Shown: positions 45,763 through 55,832, numbered from the stretch's first letter. The stretch is DNA of 57,591 nt from Candidatus Moraniibacteriota bacterium (GCA_028711705.1 JAQTRS010000001.1:265657-323247), one strand, 5' to 3'. Translations and numbers: made by a program. Notes: generated from the letters alone by a model not told the origin.

Positions 45763-46197
45763 TTATTTGAGGCAGCCGGCTACGTAACCTTTGGATTTCG
45801 CGTCCTCTTCCGAAACGAAGCATCGCCGATTTTCCGGTTTGATCCTTTTTACGACAGCACAGGTTGAAAGATGGTACTTGTCCGAATTTTTTGAGCCGAC
45901 GAACGTGCAATTCTGATCAACATTAGTGTTCTGGGTTTGCGTTAATACCTCACCGCTAACCGTCTTTTGAATTTCTTTCTGTTCCGACGAAACACCGGCA
46001 ACCTGTGCCACCGGCGACGGTTTGGCCGGCACCTCGATCACCAACGGCTTGGACTGCATCGACTGCCCTTCCACCAAACCGATCTCGAAACCGACGATGC
46101 CCACCAAAAACACCCCCGCAAAGAGCCCTATCTCGCGCCCATGAGCCTTCCATGTTTCTTTTAGCTTATTTAAAGCATATTTTATATGCTCCGCCAT
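45763..46197 (-). CDS. Single-TM protein with C-terminal Ada-type Zn-binding-like domain
   Basis: TM near residue 25-45; 'CTFVGSKNSDKYHLSTCAVVKRIKPENRRCFVSEEDAKSKGYVAGCLK'. Confidence 0.75.
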   Translation of the reverse strand: MAEHIKYALNKLKETWKAHGREIGLFAGVFLVGIVGFEIGLVEGQSMQSKPLVIEVPAKPSPVAQVAGVSSEQKEIQKTVSGEVLTQTQNTNVDQNCTFVGSKNSDKYHLSTCAVVKRIKPENRRCFVSEEDAKSKGYVAGCLK

Positions 46198-46224
46198 AGC
46201 ATTGTGCTTATTTGGCCGTTTTGT

Positions 46225-46253
46225 TTGACAAAAGGCGCATCTCTAGCTATACT
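46225..46253 (+). promoter_or_regulatory. Sigma70-type promoter for rpmA
   Basis: TTGACA - 17 nt - TATACT, 38 nt before ATG. Confidence 0.75.
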
Positions 46254-46291
46254 GTATCATAAACGGTGTAATCTGATAACTAGTAATCGAT

Positions 46292-46579
46292 ATGGCAACC
46301 AAAAAAGCCGGTGGCTCCACCAGTAACGGCCGTGATTCCATCTCCAAGCGACTTGGCGTGAAAATCTACGGCAACCAGAAAGTAGCAGCAGGAAACATCA
46401 TCGTCCGCCAGCGTGGCACCAAATTCCATCCTGGAAAGAACGTGAAACGCACAGGTGATGACACGCTCATGGCTCTTGCGGACGGACTTGTCCAGTTCAA
46501 GAAGAAGAAAGCTGTCGACTTCACTGGAAAATTCATCAACCGAACATTCGTGCACGTTGTTGAAGCCGCTACCGAATAA
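46292..46579 (+). CDS. rpmA: 50S ribosomal protein L27
   Basis: '[48 protein letters not shown]'. Confidence 0.97.
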   Translation: MATKKAGGSTSNGRDSISKRLGVKIYGNQKVAAGNIIVRQRGTKFHPGKNVKRTGDDTLMALADGLVQFKKKKAVDFTGKFINRTFVHVVEAATE

Positions 46580-46600
46580 ATCTTCCAAAGATTTCTTACA

Positions 46601-46631
46601 AAAAAACAACCTCGAGCGAGGTTGTTTTTTT
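46601..46631 (+). terminator. Rho-independent terminator after rpmA
   Basis: AAAAAACAACCTCG-AG-CGAGGTTGTTTTTTT. Confidence 0.88.
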
Positions 46632-46647
46632 GTGTCCGCCTGCCCAC

Positions 46648-48309
46648 TTACTTCACGCAGGCTTTAAGAAATTCCACAAACAAAGGGTGTGGGTGAAGCG
46701 GCGAGGACAAAAACTCCGGGTGGAACTGGGAACCCACGAAGAATGGGTGCTCGGAAGCCGGAAGCTCCGCTATTTCCATCAGGCGATGGTCAGGAGACGT
46801 CCCTGAGAAAATAAGTCCCGCCTCCTCGACACGGGCGATATATTCTGGATTGACCTCATAGCGATGGCGATGGCGCTCAATGATCTCTTTTTGCTTATAC
46901 GCCTTACGGGCGATGGTTGCGTTTTTCAAAACCGCCTCATAGGTGCCGAGCCGCATCGTCGCGCCATAATTCTTGTCACGCAGGTTCTTTTTCTGCTCAG
47001 GCATGATATCGATCACCGGGTTTTGCGTTTTCGGATTCACTTCCGTCGTATGCGCATCCGCGATACCGCAAGCATTGCGGGCATACTCGATCACCATCAG
47101 CTGCATGCCGTAACAGATGCCGAAATATGGGATGCCATTCTCGCGACAGAAGCGTATCGCTTCGATCTTCCCTTCGATACCGCGCGAACCGAATCCGCCC
47201 GGAATCAAGACGCCGGCATATTTCTTGAGTTCCCTAAGCGAGCTTGGATTCGTCTCGTATTCCTCACTATCGATCCAGTGCAGCACCGGCTTGCGCTTCA
47301 GGGCATAGGCTGCATATTTGAGCGACTCGATAACGCTCAGATAGGCGTCGCTCAAAACATAATCCCCCGTCTTGAAATACTTCCCGACCACGGCGATATC
47401 CACGGTTTTTTGCGATTCCTCGACCCGGGAGACGAATCCCTTCCAGTCCTTCAGATCCTTCTGGCGCGGACGGAGATTCATTTTTTTCAGCAAAATGGTG
47501 CTCAGATTCTGTTCCTCGAAATTGAGCGGGATATGGTATACGCTATCGACATCCGGAGCGCTGATCACATCCTCTTTGCGGACGCTGCAAAAGAGCGCCA
47601 GTTTTTCCTTGCGTTTCTCATCCAAGTCCCGATCCGCCCGCGCCACGATGATATCCGGCTGTATACCGGCGCCATTGAGCGTCCGTGTCGCATACTGCGT
47701 CGGCTTGGTCTTCATCTCGCCGATCTTGCTCGGTGTCGGCAGATAGCTCACCAGCACGAAAAAGACGTCTTCCGGGTGCATATTCTTCAGCATGCGCGCC
47801 GCTTCCAAGAAAAGAATGTTCTGATACTCGCCGATCGTTCCGCCGATCTCGATCATCGCGATATCGGCTTCCGCCTGTTTGGCAGCCCGCTTGATGCGAT
47901 CGATCACCTCCATCGGGATATGCGGCACCACCTCGACGCACTTGCCCTTGTATTCCAGATTGCGTTCGCGATTGATGACGGATTGGTATACGCGGCCGGT
48001 CGTCATATAGTTATCCCGGGAAAGCGTCACGCCCAAGAAGCGCTCATAATTCCCCATATCCTGATCGCATTCATCGCCATCGCTGAGCACGAAAACCTCG
48101 CCATGCTCCGTCGGATTCATCGTCCCGGCATCGACGTTGATATACGGATCTATCTTGAGCGCCGTCACAGAAAAGCCTCGTGACTGCAGTATCTTCCCGA
48201 TCGAGGAAGTGGTGATGCCCTTCCCCACTCCGCTCATCACGCCGCCGACCACGAAGATATACTTCGTCTTCTTTACTGCCCCCTTCCTTGGTGTTGTCTT
48301 TTTTGCCAT
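46648..48309 (-). CDS. pyrG: CTP synthase
   Basis: 'KYIFVVGGVMSGVGKGITTSSIGKILQSRGFSVTALKIDPYINVDAGTMNPTEHGEVFVL', 'PYFGICYGMQLMVIEYAR'; start set at MAKKTTPRKG. Confidence 0.97.
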   Translation of the reverse strand: MAKKTTPRKGAVKKTKYIFVVGGVMSGVGKGITTSSIGKILQSRGFSVTALKIDPYINVDAGTMNPTEHGEVFVLSDGDECDQDMGNYERFLGVTLSRDNYMTTGRVYQSVINRERNLEYKGKCVEVVPHIPMEVIDRIKRAAKQAEADIAMIEIGGTIGEYQNILFLEAARMLKNMHPEDVFFVLVSYLPTPSKIGEMKTKPTQYATRTLNGAGIQPDIIVARADRDLDEKRKEKLALFCSVRKEDVISAPDVDSVYHIPLNFEEQNLSTILLKKMNLRPRQKDLKDWKGFVSRVEESQKTVDIAVVGKYFKTGDYVLSDAYLSVIESLKYAAYALKRKPVLHWIDSEEYETNPSSLRELKKYAGVLIPGGFGSRGIEGKIEAIRFCRENGIPYFGICYGMQLMVIEYARNACGIADAHTTEVNPKTQNPVIDIMPEQKKNLRDKNYGATMRLGTYEAVLKNATIARKAYKQKEIIERHRHRYEVNPEYIARVEEAGLIFSGTSPDHRLMEIAELPASEHPFFVGSQFHPEFLSSPLHPHPLFVEFLKACVK

Positions 48310-48425
48310 ACAAATAGTCTTAAAATCTGTTAGACTTTCCAAAACTTTCCCATTCGATACAATCTTATACGCCGCATCCCAGGGATCCGGACAATACGAA
48401 AATGTACCCCATGGGCACATCTATG

Positions 48426-48866
48426 TTACTCCCCCTGAATAATAACCGCTATGGAGCACGTCATGCCGGCCCCGAAATCGAGCGCGACATCATGGCATCC
48501 TGCCGTCTTGAGATGTTTCTTCAAAACGATCGCCTTTTCGGAAACATCAAACCCTTCTTTCTTCAGCGCCTCGGCGATATCCCTGCCCGTAATGGATCCG
48601 AAAAGCTTGCCGTCCTTTGACTTCATCGTGAGCACGACAGATTTTCCCTTCAGCGCCAACATATGCTTCCGAGCCGCCTCGATCGCCTCTTTCTTAAACT
48701 GTTCTTTCTTGGCAGTCTCCAATTGGGCTTGCCTGATAGCATCGGGCGTCGCCACCTTGGCGAGCTTTTTGGGGAGCAGAAAGTTCTGAGCATATCCTTC
48801 GGACACCTCCTTGATATCGCCCTTGCGGGCCACGCCCTTCACGTCTTGTAGAAAAATGGCTTTCAT
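48426..48866 (-). CDS. rplI: 50S ribosomal protein L9
   Basis: '[40 protein letters not shown]'. Confidence 0.95.
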   Translation of the reverse strand: MKAIFLQDVKGVARKGDIKEVSEGYAQNFLLPKKLAKVATPDAIRQAQLETAKKEQFKKEAIEAARKHMLALKGKSVVLTMKSKDGKLFGSITGRDIAEALKKEGFDVSEKAIVLKKHLKTAGCHDVALDFGAGMTCSIAVIIQGE

Positions 48867-48868
48867 AG

Positions 48869-48942
48869 TGGGTGTATCCTGACTCGAACAGGAGACCTCG
48901 CCGATGTGAACGGCGCGCTCTAACCAACTGAGCTATACACCC
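48869..48942 (-). tRNA. tRNA-Val (anticodon CAC)
   Basis: GGGTGTA..TACACCC acceptor, GCTC/GAGC D stem, CGCCG-TTCACAT-CGGCG anticodon arm, TCCTG-TTCGAGT-CAGGA T arm; CCA not encoded. Confidence 0.93.
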
Positions 48943-49133
48943 ATACTCTATTCCCTATCTACAATAGCAGTTTTTACCAAAAAATCAAATGGACGCCCTG
49001 CTTTTGTGCGTTTATATACGAAAAATGAGGCTCCTTCCCCAGAGCCAGACTCGCACGAAGCCCCTGAAAAATCAAAAAGCGCTACGCAATTCCTTTGCAT
49101 AACGCCCTATCGCCTTGCGACGTGCCTGAAACC

Positions 49134-49490
49134 CTATAGGGTCAAGACCACGAAATAAAGAAGGCCTACTATATCCGAACGCACTCCCTGAGCGCTGATT
49201 GTAAGGTTCTTCTCACGAAGATAGCTTCGCAGCGTATCTTTATGCTCCGGCGGTACGTCGATCAGCACATTGCCATCCGACGCGTACCGAGCATAGGATG
49301 CCATACTGAACGACAATCTGCCAAGGTCAAGTACCATCCCGCGATTATTGGTCAAAAGACCTAACTTTTGTCTCAGTACCGCAAGTTCCCGTTCTTTTTG
49401 CGGACTTCCTTCGATTTTCATTTGCTTCACCATTCTATGACGAGGAATTTTCCTCGCCTCAAGAGTAGCATACTTTACCGAAAAAGTCAA
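49134..49490 (-). CDS. Hypothetical protein
   Basis: 118-aa ORF; unknown family; start uncertain. Confidence 0.45.
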   Translation of the reverse strand: MTFSVKYATLEARKIPRHRMVKQMKIEGSPQKERELAVLRQKLGLLTNNRGMVLDLGRLSFSMASYARYASDGNVLIDVPPEHKDTLRSYLREKNLTISAQGVRSDIVGLLYFVVLTL

Positions 49491-49504
49491 TGATTTTTCG
49501 GCTT

Positions 49505-49741
49505 CTAATCCACTCGGATAATCCCCACAGGGCAGGCTGCGGCCGCTTTTTTGTTATTGTCAAGATCGCTCTCATCTATCTTGGAAACCTTGAACTGATC
49601 CCCTTTCCACTCCGCGCCCAGAAGATCGGATTTGCCATCTTCTTGGTTCATGAACCACTGTTTCGGCGCATACAAAACACACGACCCGCAGCCGATGCAG
49701 TCATTGCGTTTGTGACAGACTGTGATTTTTCGTACTCCCAT
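49505..49741 (-). CDS. 4Fe-4S ferredoxin
   Basis: 'CIGCGSCVLYAPKQW...AAAACPVGII'; start set at MGVRKITVCHKRN. Confidence 0.88.
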   Translation of the reverse strand: MGVRKITVCHKRNDCIGCGSCVLYAPKQWFMNQEDGKSDLLGAEWKGDQFKVSKIDESDLDNNKKAAAACPVGIIRVD

Positions 49742-49941
49742 GGAGGTGGTTAGAGATTGTATACTTATTTTCAAACCCGCCAGACCGGCGCTATCATTTA
49801 TAATCCTTCTCGAGATAGAGAAAAAATAACATCCACGCAAGTCTTGCTTTCGTATATCTATCATCTCACCGCGCCTCCAAATGGCGGGATTCGAAAATAA
49901 GTATGCAATCTCTTGCTGTAACGTAAACGAAAAAATTGATA

Positions 49942-51204
49942 TTATCCTTGAAGCGATTCGCGATCCTTGAAGAGGAAGACGTTGTCGTTGTCGCGGACCT
50001 TGCCGGTGACGGCGAAAGTAACGACATCGCCTTTCTTTCCGGTAGTGATAGAAGTCTTGTCATCCGCGCGCAGGCCGATGACCTTGCCTTCATAGACGCC
50101 GGTCGTGGTCCCGATGATGAGGATATCATCCCCTTCGGAAAGATCGCCCGCACTCATTTCCACTTCCACCACGCCGATCTTTCCGAAGTAGTGTTTCACC
50201 TTTCCGACGCATTCCTTTTCCTTGGTCGCCTTCGAGCCATAGGCATCCGAATACTCGCCCAATTCTTTGCCAAGGTAGTAGTTACCCTTCGACAGGCCGC
50301 GATTATACACCGTTTCCAATCGCTTGTAGTAGCCCTCGATCTTTTCCTTGGTATATTCCCCGTTCTGGATATCCAAAAGCGCGCTCTTATACGCCCGCAC
50401 CACCGTGCTCACATATTCCGCCGAGCGGCCGCGCCCCTCGATCTTCATCACCTGCACGCCCGACTCGAGCAATTTGTCCAGGAAATCTATCGTGCAGATA
50501 TCCGCCGCGCTCATGACATACTGATTATCGATAATCAATTCCTTCCCGGTGTCCACGTCCGTCACCTTGTATTTCGCGCGACAGTTCTGATTGCAGGCGC
50601 CGCGATTGGCCGAAGCATTGTGCGTGTGCAGGCTCATGAAGCAGCGCCCCGACTGCGCCACACACAGCGCACCGTGTATAAAAGCTTCGATTTCCATCAG
50701 ACGGCCCTCATTGCCCATCAACTGCTCTTCCAAAATTTTCTCGTGGATATCCTTGATCTGATCGAGCGTCAACTCGCGAGCCAACACCACGCGGTTAGTC
50801 AGGCCGGTAAAGAATTTCAAGGACTCATAGTTGGAAACGGAAAACTGCACCGAAACATGGGCCGGCACGCCGATTTCATTGCAATATTGAATCGTTGCGA
50901 AATCGAAAGCGATCACCGCGTCCACGCCGTTTTCTTTGGCGGCATCCACTATCTTGCGCATGATCATCACGTCATGATCATACAAGAGCGTATTGACCGC
51001 CAAGTAGGCCTTCACGTTATTTTTGTGACAGACGTTCATGATTTCCGCCAAATCGGCCAAGGTCAGATTGGCCGCCGCACGAGCGCGCATATTGAGCTGT
51101 GTCACCCCGAAATAGATCGAGTCGCACCCGGCCTGTATGGCCGCCACCAAGCTCTCAAAACTCCCCACCGGCGCCATTATTTCCGCGTCTTTTGCCTGAA
51201 TCAT
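49942..51204 (-). CDS. Peptidase U32 family protein
   Basis: 'EIMAPVGSFESLVAAIQAGCDSIYFG', 'VDAVIAFDFATIQYCNEIG', 'ALCVAQSGRCFMSLHTHNASANRGACNQNCR', 'VMKIEGRGRSAEYVSTVVRAYK'. Confidence 0.93.
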   Translation of the reverse strand: MIQAKDAEIMAPVGSFESLVAAIQAGCDSIYFGVTQLNMRARAAANLTLADLAEIMNVCHKNNVKAYLAVNTLLYDHDVMIMRKIVDAAKENGVDAVIAFDFATIQYCNEIGVPAHVSVQFSVSNYESLKFFTGLTNRVVLARELTLDQIKDIHEKILEEQLMGNEGRLMEIEAFIHGALCVAQSGRCFMSLHTHNASANRGACNQNCRAKYKVTDVDTGKELIIDNQYVMSAADICTIDFLDKLLESGVQVMKIEGRGRSAEYVSTVVRAYKSALLDIQNGEYTKEKIEGYYKRLETVYNRGLSKGNYYLGKELGEYSDAYGSKATKEKECVGKVKHYFGKIGVVEVEMSAGDLSEGDDILIIGTTTGVYEGKVIGLRADDKTSITTGKKGDVVTFAVTGKVRDNDNVFLFKDRESLQG

Positions 51205-51336
51205 AGTATGAGATATTAACATTAAGCCTGCCCGCTTTGACCGCCATATCGCCGCAGGATAGAAATATCAGTGTACCAAAAAATCACTCTGAAAGCAAAT
51301 TCGGAACGATAACAAGACTTACCATTCCATTATCTG

Positions 51337-51407
51337 TGGACCTGGGGAGAATCGAACTCCCGACTCAGCAATGCGAATGCTGCGTAATACCACTTTACTA
51401 CAGGCCC
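51337..51407 (-). tRNA. tRNA-Ala (anticodon CGC)
   Basis: GGGCCTG..CAGGTCC acceptor with G3:U70 Ala identity pair, CAGCA-TTCGCAT-TGCTG anticodon arm, GGGAG-TTCGATT-CTCCC T arm. Confidence 0.92.
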
Positions 51408-51454
51408 ATACTCTTCCATACATTAGGATTCTCACTCTGGTTGGTTGCTCTTTG

Positions 51455-51474
51455 TACCACTTTACTACAGGCCC
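51455..51474 (-). repeat. Exact 20-nt duplicate of the tRNA-Ala 5' end
   Basis: TACCACTTTACTACAGGCCC present at 51388-51407 (in the tRNA) and 51455-51474. Confidence 0.9.
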
Positions 51475-51541
51475 TTCCGCGCCCTGTCTAAAACAATGGT
51501 AGTATAGCCGCTTTTCAAAAGAAAATCAATACCCTCGTTTA

Positions 51542-51569
51542 TTGTCATGACCGAAAAGAGTGGTATAAT
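51542..51569 (+). promoter_or_regulatory. Promoter with extended -10 for the PP2C gene
   Basis: TTGTCA - 16 nt - TATAAT with TGG directly before (TGGTATAAT). Confidence 0.65.
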
Positions 51570-51613
51570 GCAAGTATAAAAACCTTCTACTCCCAAGTTA
51601 ATACAAGCGCCCT

Positions 51614-53293
51614 ATGCTCAAATACGAACGACCGCTATCAAAAGACCTGTCAAAAAAGAATGAAAAAAAAGAATCCCGCGAAGAGCTGCACTGGGAACAC
51701 GGTTCGGCCATAGAATGCGGAGCGTATCATCAAGAGCGGGGCAAGGAAAACGAGGATGCGCTCGCCATGATCGGCAACAATATCCGTGTCTGCGGCGATG
51801 GCGTCGGCGGGCATGAAAACGGAAAGCTCGCTGTCGAAACGACTCTCCGCGCCTTGAAAGAAATTCTGGAGCCCTTCGGATCGAGAGACGATATCCCATC
51901 CGAAGAGGCGGAGATACATGCTGCACGAGCGCTGCATCATGCGAACGAAGAGGTCAAAAAACTTCCTGCGGAAACAAAGGATAATCCTCAAGCATCGGTA
52001 TCCATCATCTGGAAGACAAAGCAGGGAAGAGAAATGGTCATCGGATCGGTCGGGAATTGCCAGGTATTCCTTAATCGGGATGGCAAGGTTGAGCCTCAAT
52101 TCATCGAGGATAAGCGCGGCTTGCACATCGACAACCGCTTCAATGAACGCAGCGATATCCGAAAGATCCAGCAGGGTATTTTCTCAGCCCGCTCCTATGA
52201 AGAATTGGAAGCGTTTCTCGGAAAGGATGACGCCCGCTTCATCGACAAATCACCGGAAGCATCCTATATGACGCAACTCGTCGGGAACAAGCATCGCGAT
52301 TTCTCCCCCAATATCCGAACGGTATCCGCCCAGGAGGGCGACCGCATCATCATGTGTTCGGATGGGGTCTCATCCGTCACGAGCGGACTGAATGAACAGG
52401 AGTGGCTAGAAATCCTTAAGCATAATCCGGATGCGCAGTCCGCCGCTCGCGTTGCCATACGCGCCGTGGATAATGTGAAGGGTTGGCGCGATCCCGAAGG
52501 CGACGATCGGAGCCTTTTCATCATCGATGTGAAGGCGGCATCCGCAAGAGAACAGGCTCCGACGTATCAGCAATCCCGAAGCGGAGGGGTTCGATCGAAG
52601 AGTCCGGATGAGCAAGCGCATTGGAATGAAATCATTCCGGCTTCTTTCGCGGATCTGGACGAGACTATCGCACGCCAACTCTGGGCCACGGAAGAAGGAA
52701 AACTCATCGACAAACAAACGCTGCGAGAAAATATGGACATCATCCGGCGATGTTCATCGGCCGAGCTGGATGCATTCTTAAAAAATGTTCCTGAAATCAT
52801 CAGAAGCGACAAAAGGCAGTCCATCCATCTCAGACGAGCGCTGACTCAGATGAAACTCGGCGAACATTTCAACCGCTCCGATAGGCAATCGTCTAAAAAA
52901 GAGGGCTCGGAAAAACGCCCGACGCAAGCGCCTCCTCAAGAATCTTCCGGATTGCTCAAAAAAGCTTGGGGTTGGCTGAAAGAATTCGGGAATCCGCAAG
53001 CGACGAAGGCGAATATATTCGAGGCCAAGGCGAAAGAATTGAAATCCATCACCACGTTCGATGAACTCATCCAGGCTCTTGATCTCTCGAACGGTTTATA
53101 CGGAAAGTGGATCTCAGAGAGCGACAAAACGGCCTATGACGTACAAAAATTGAGAGAGGCCGTCATGCGTTACCAAAACCATCCCGATGAGATTGTTCTC
53201 CCGAGAAGCATCTTCGCGTTCGTAGAGGAGAAAAAAGTCTCCCTAAACCTTCGCGAACTTGCCGCAAAACTTCTCACGAGTCAATATAAGTAA
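51614..53293 (+). CDS. PP2C-family protein phosphatase with long C-terminal extension
   Basis: 'GAYHQERGKENEDALAMIGNNIRVCGDGVGGHENGKLA', 'DRIIMCSDGVSSVTSG', 'DDRSLFIIDV'; about 250 aa of unknown C-terminus. Confidence 0.87.
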   Translation: MLKYERPLSKDLSKKNEKKESREELHWEHGSAIECGAYHQERGKENEDALAMIGNNIRVCGDGVGGHENGKLAVETTLRALKEILEPFGSRDDIPSEEAEIHAARALHHANEEVKKLPAETKDNPQASVSIIWKTKQGREMVIGSVGNCQVFLNRDGKVEPQFIEDKRGLHIDNRFNERSDIRKIQQGIFSARSYEELEAFLGKDDARFIDKSPEASYMTQLVGNKHRDFSPNIRTVSAQEGDRIIMCSDGVSSVTSGLNEQEWLEILKHNPDAQSAARVAIRAVDNVKGWRDPEGDDRSLFIIDVKAASAREQAPTYQQSRSGGVRSKSPDEQAHWNEIIPASFADLDETIARQLWATEEGKLIDKQTLRENMDIIRRCSSAELDAFLKNVPEIIRSDKRQSIHLRRALTQMKLGEHFNRSDRQSSKKEGSEKRPTQAPPQESSGLLKKAWGWLKEFGNPQATKANIFEAKAKELKSITTFDELIQALDLSNGLYGKWISESDKTAYDVQKLREAVMRYQNHPDEIVLPRSIFAFVEEKKVSLNLRELAAKLLTSQYK

Positions 53294-53305
53294 TCGGGAT
53301 ACGCC

Positions 53306-53914
53306 CTATTCTTTAGCAGCGAACAATCGCTCTTCATTCTCACGAAGCAACTGGATAAACTCATCGAAATACCGCTTTACTTCCGGCGATATCTTGACCT
53401 TGTCTTCCTTATTCTCGAAAAGCATTTCCAGAGTCACTTCCTTCTCTTTCCAGGTATCGCCATTATCCAGATAGATATTGAGCATGGGCTGTATCTTATC
53501 CAAAGCATAGACGAAACGGCTCTCAGCATCTTCCCTGCTTTCGTATCGCACGATCAATCGGTGCAACTCCTCAAACTCCGCGATTTCCGATCGCAATCGT
53601 TTCCGCGCCTCTTCTTCACGGTCATGTTTGCCCTCAAGGTGTTTCTTATCCGCGGAATAGATATAGGTATCCCCGGCATACACTTCCACCAGATCATGAA
53701 TCAGGGCATACTTCACAACCAGTCCGACATCCAGAGGAAGTTTTCTCGCGTCCGCGATATACCAAGCGAGCATCGCCAACTGATAGCTATGCTCCACATC
53801 GTTTTCCCAACGGTCTTCCCCGTTCACTCGGACAACGCGAATCACTCGTCTGAACTGGTTGAGCAGTTCCGAAAACTTCAATGCCTGCTGCAGAGCCTCC
53901 CTCATCGTTTCCAT
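53306..53914 (-). CDS. HD-domain phosphohydrolase (YfbR/5'-deoxynucleotidase-like)
   Basis: 'RWENDVEHSYQLAMLAWYIAD', 'YALIHDLVEVYAGDT'. Confidence 0.88.
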   Translation of the reverse strand: METMREALQQALKFSELLNQFRRVIRVVRVNGEDRWENDVEHSYQLAMLAWYIADARKLPLDVGLVVKYALIHDLVEVYAGDTYIYSADKKHLEGKHDREEEARKRLRSEIAEFEELHRLIVRYESREDAESRFVYALDKIQPMLNIYLDNGDTWKEKEVTLEMLFENKEDKVKISPEVKRYFDEFIQLLRENEERLFAAKE

Positions 53915-53924
53915 AATTTCATTA

Positions 53925-55022
53925 TTACAATATCAGCATACTGTCACCGAACGAATAGAAGGCATAGTTTTCTTCAATCGCGATAGCATACAGGTCCATG
54001 ATGTTGCGCTTCGCCTGTTTGTCCGCAAGAAACGCATCCACCAACAGCATGAGCGAGCTTTTCGGGACATGGAAATTGGTCAGCAAGATGTCCGCTATCT
54101 GGAAATGATAAGGCGGGTAGATGAAGATGTCCGTATTTTTTATAAGCGGTTGCACGCGCTCATCTTTGGCGCATGATTCCAGCGTCCGCATCGCCGTCGT
54201 TCCGACCGCGATCACCTGCCTGTGCTCATTTTTCGCCCGATTGACAATCTCGGCCGCCTCTTCCGAAACGGCTATTTTCTCGGAATGCAGTTTTCCCGAG
54301 AGGAAGTGCTCGTCCTTAAGCGGAGCGAAGGTTCCCATGCCAACGTCGAGCGTCACCTCCGAAAACTCGACACCCTTGGCGTTAAGATCAAGAAAAACCT
54401 GTTCCGTGAAATGAAGCGAGGCGGTCGGAGCAGCTACTGATGCGCCGCCCTCCGCGAAAATGGTCTGGTAGCGCTTGCGCAAGATCACCTCATTCTCATT
54501 CCCATACAAGGTCGCCTGAAGCCCGACACGCGGCTGCGCCTTGGTATCTTCCAGGTAATGTGGGATCGGGGTCTCGCCATATTGTTTCAGCAGCTCCTCA
54601 AGATTCTTCTCGCTATGCAGTTTCACGAAAAATTTATTCTCCTCCTGACGGGCCACCTCGAAATAGTCCTTATTCGGGAAATAGATCTTCCAGCCCACCA
54701 TGCACTTACGATCCACCAGCACCGGAATCTCCGTCTCGGCATCGCAGGCATGCAGGTCTATCTCATTGGCCAAGACGAAGACCTCGATTTTCCCACCGGT
54801 CTCTTTTTTGAGGAACAATCGAGCGGGCACCACCTTGGTATTGTTGAGCACCATCACGGAATCGGTCGGCAAAAACTTCGGCAACTCAGAAAATACCGCA
54901 TGGGTCACGGTATCGGTTTTAGTATCATACACGAACAATCTCGCGCTGTCGCGAGGCTCGATTCCCTGCTTCCGGATCAATCCTTCCGGCAAATCATAAT
55001 TATATTTCTCAAGGTCTATCAT
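53925..55022 (-). CDS. queA: S-adenosylmethionine:tRNA ribosyltransferase-isomerase
   Basis: 'YDLPEGLIRKQGIEPRDSARLFVYD', 'VMVLNNTKVVPARL', 'VTLDVGMGTFAPL', 'NFHVPKSSLMLLVDAF'. Confidence 0.96.
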   Translation of the reverse strand: MIDLEKYNYDLPEGLIRKQGIEPRDSARLFVYDTKTDTVTHAVFSELPKFLPTDSVMVLNNTKVVPARLFLKKETGGKIEVFVLANEIDLHACDAETEIPVLVDRKCMVGWKIYFPNKDYFEVARQEENKFFVKLHSEKNLEELLKQYGETPIPHYLEDTKAQPRVGLQATLYGNENEVILRKRYQTIFAEGGASVAAPTASLHFTEQVFLDLNAKGVEFSEVTLDVGMGTFAPLKDEHFLSGKLHSEKIAVSEEAAEIVNRAKNEHRQVIAVGTTAMRTLESCAKDERVQPLIKNTDIFIYPPYHFQIADILLTNFHVPKSSLMLLVDAFLADKQAKRNIMDLYAIAIEENYAFYSFGDSMLIL

Positions 55023-55028
55023 ACTGTT

Positions 55029-55517
55029 TTATTCCGCATATTCATATGAAAGCGCATTATACTCCTGCGTGCCATAGATGACAATACCCTCCTGATGCCA
55101 TAGCACGAATTCCTTGATTCCGGCATCCAAAGCCATTTTGCTGCAAAGAGTACAATACGGCTTCCCTGCTTTGCTTGCATTCCCATCTTCGCTAAGACGG
55201 ATGAAGTATAATCTTGAACCCACAAGTTTTGCAGGATTTCTCCGAAGGGCATCCATAATCGCCCGCTGTTCCGCGTGCACGCAACACGTCTTATCCGTCA
55301 CTTTCTTGTGATAGCCTTCTTTCGGCACGGTGCATCTCCGCTGATTCTCATCTTCTCCTGCAGGCGAATTGAATCCTTCCCCGATACTCTCCTCATCTTT
55401 CACGATTACTGAACCGCATTTCGAACGAAGACAGGTGGCATCATGAGCGATCACTACCGCGTGATCAATCCACTTCATCACATCTCGTTTCTCATGTTCA
55501 TCAGCAGTATACCTCAT
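55029..55517 (-). CDS. Cytidine/deoxycytidylate deaminase family protein
   Basis: 'CCVHAEQRAIMDALRRN' (HAE) and 'GKPYCTLCSKMALDAGIKEFVLW' (PCxxC-like). Confidence 0.87.
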   Translation of the reverse strand: MRYTADEHEKRDVMKWIDHAVVIAHDATCLRSKCGSVIVKDEESIGEGFNSPAGEDENQRRCTVPKEGYHKKVTDKTCCVHAEQRAIMDALRRNPAKLVGSRLYFIRLSEDGNASKAGKPYCTLCSKMALDAGIKEFVLWHQEGIVIYGTQEYNALSYEYAE

Positions 55518-55523
55518 AAGCGT

Positions 55524-55832
55524 TTATGCTTCTTCCAAAATAATCCTCTTTTCGAAACCTCCCCGCTCCTCGCGCTTTCTCTTTTGAACTTCGATAATCT
55601 CCTCGATCGTCCACTGCTTCTCTTTCAGGATGGCAGTGATAACCTCGAAGACATCCGCCATCTCCTCCTTGTTCTCTGCTTCCGAAAATTCCGCCATCTC
55701 CTCCTGCAGTTTCTCCTTCAACTTCTTCGCGTATTCGCCGTCCGTCGCGATATGATACGAGGCCCGCTCACCCTTCGCCTCGATGATATCGACTATCTTG
55801 TCGCGCACCAATTTATCGTATCGCATAAGCAT
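55524..55832 (-). CDS. MazG-like / phosphoribosyl-ATP pyrophosphohydrolase-like NTP pyrophosphohydrolase
   Basis: '[18 protein letters not shown]', '[33 protein letters not shown]' (EExxE..ExxD). Confidence 0.87.
   Translation of the reverse strand: MLMRYDKLVRDKIVDIIEAKGERASYHIATDGEYAKKLKEKLQEEMAEFSEAENKEEMADVFEVITAILKEKQWTIEEIIEVQKRKREERGGFEKRIILEEA

Noticed and set aside
46864-48183. 439-aa plus-strand ORF opposite pyrG
   Set aside because: Shadow ORF antisense to a clear CTP synthase; His/Arg/Asp-rich low-information translation
48310-48420. N-terminal extension of pyrG
   Set aside because: Non-homologous leader; MAKKTTPRKG... start fits CTP synthase
49936-51219. 427-aa plus-strand ORF opposite the U32 peptidase
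   Set aside because: Antisense shadow of a well-supported gene; composition (His/Arg/Ile-rich) typical of such artefacts
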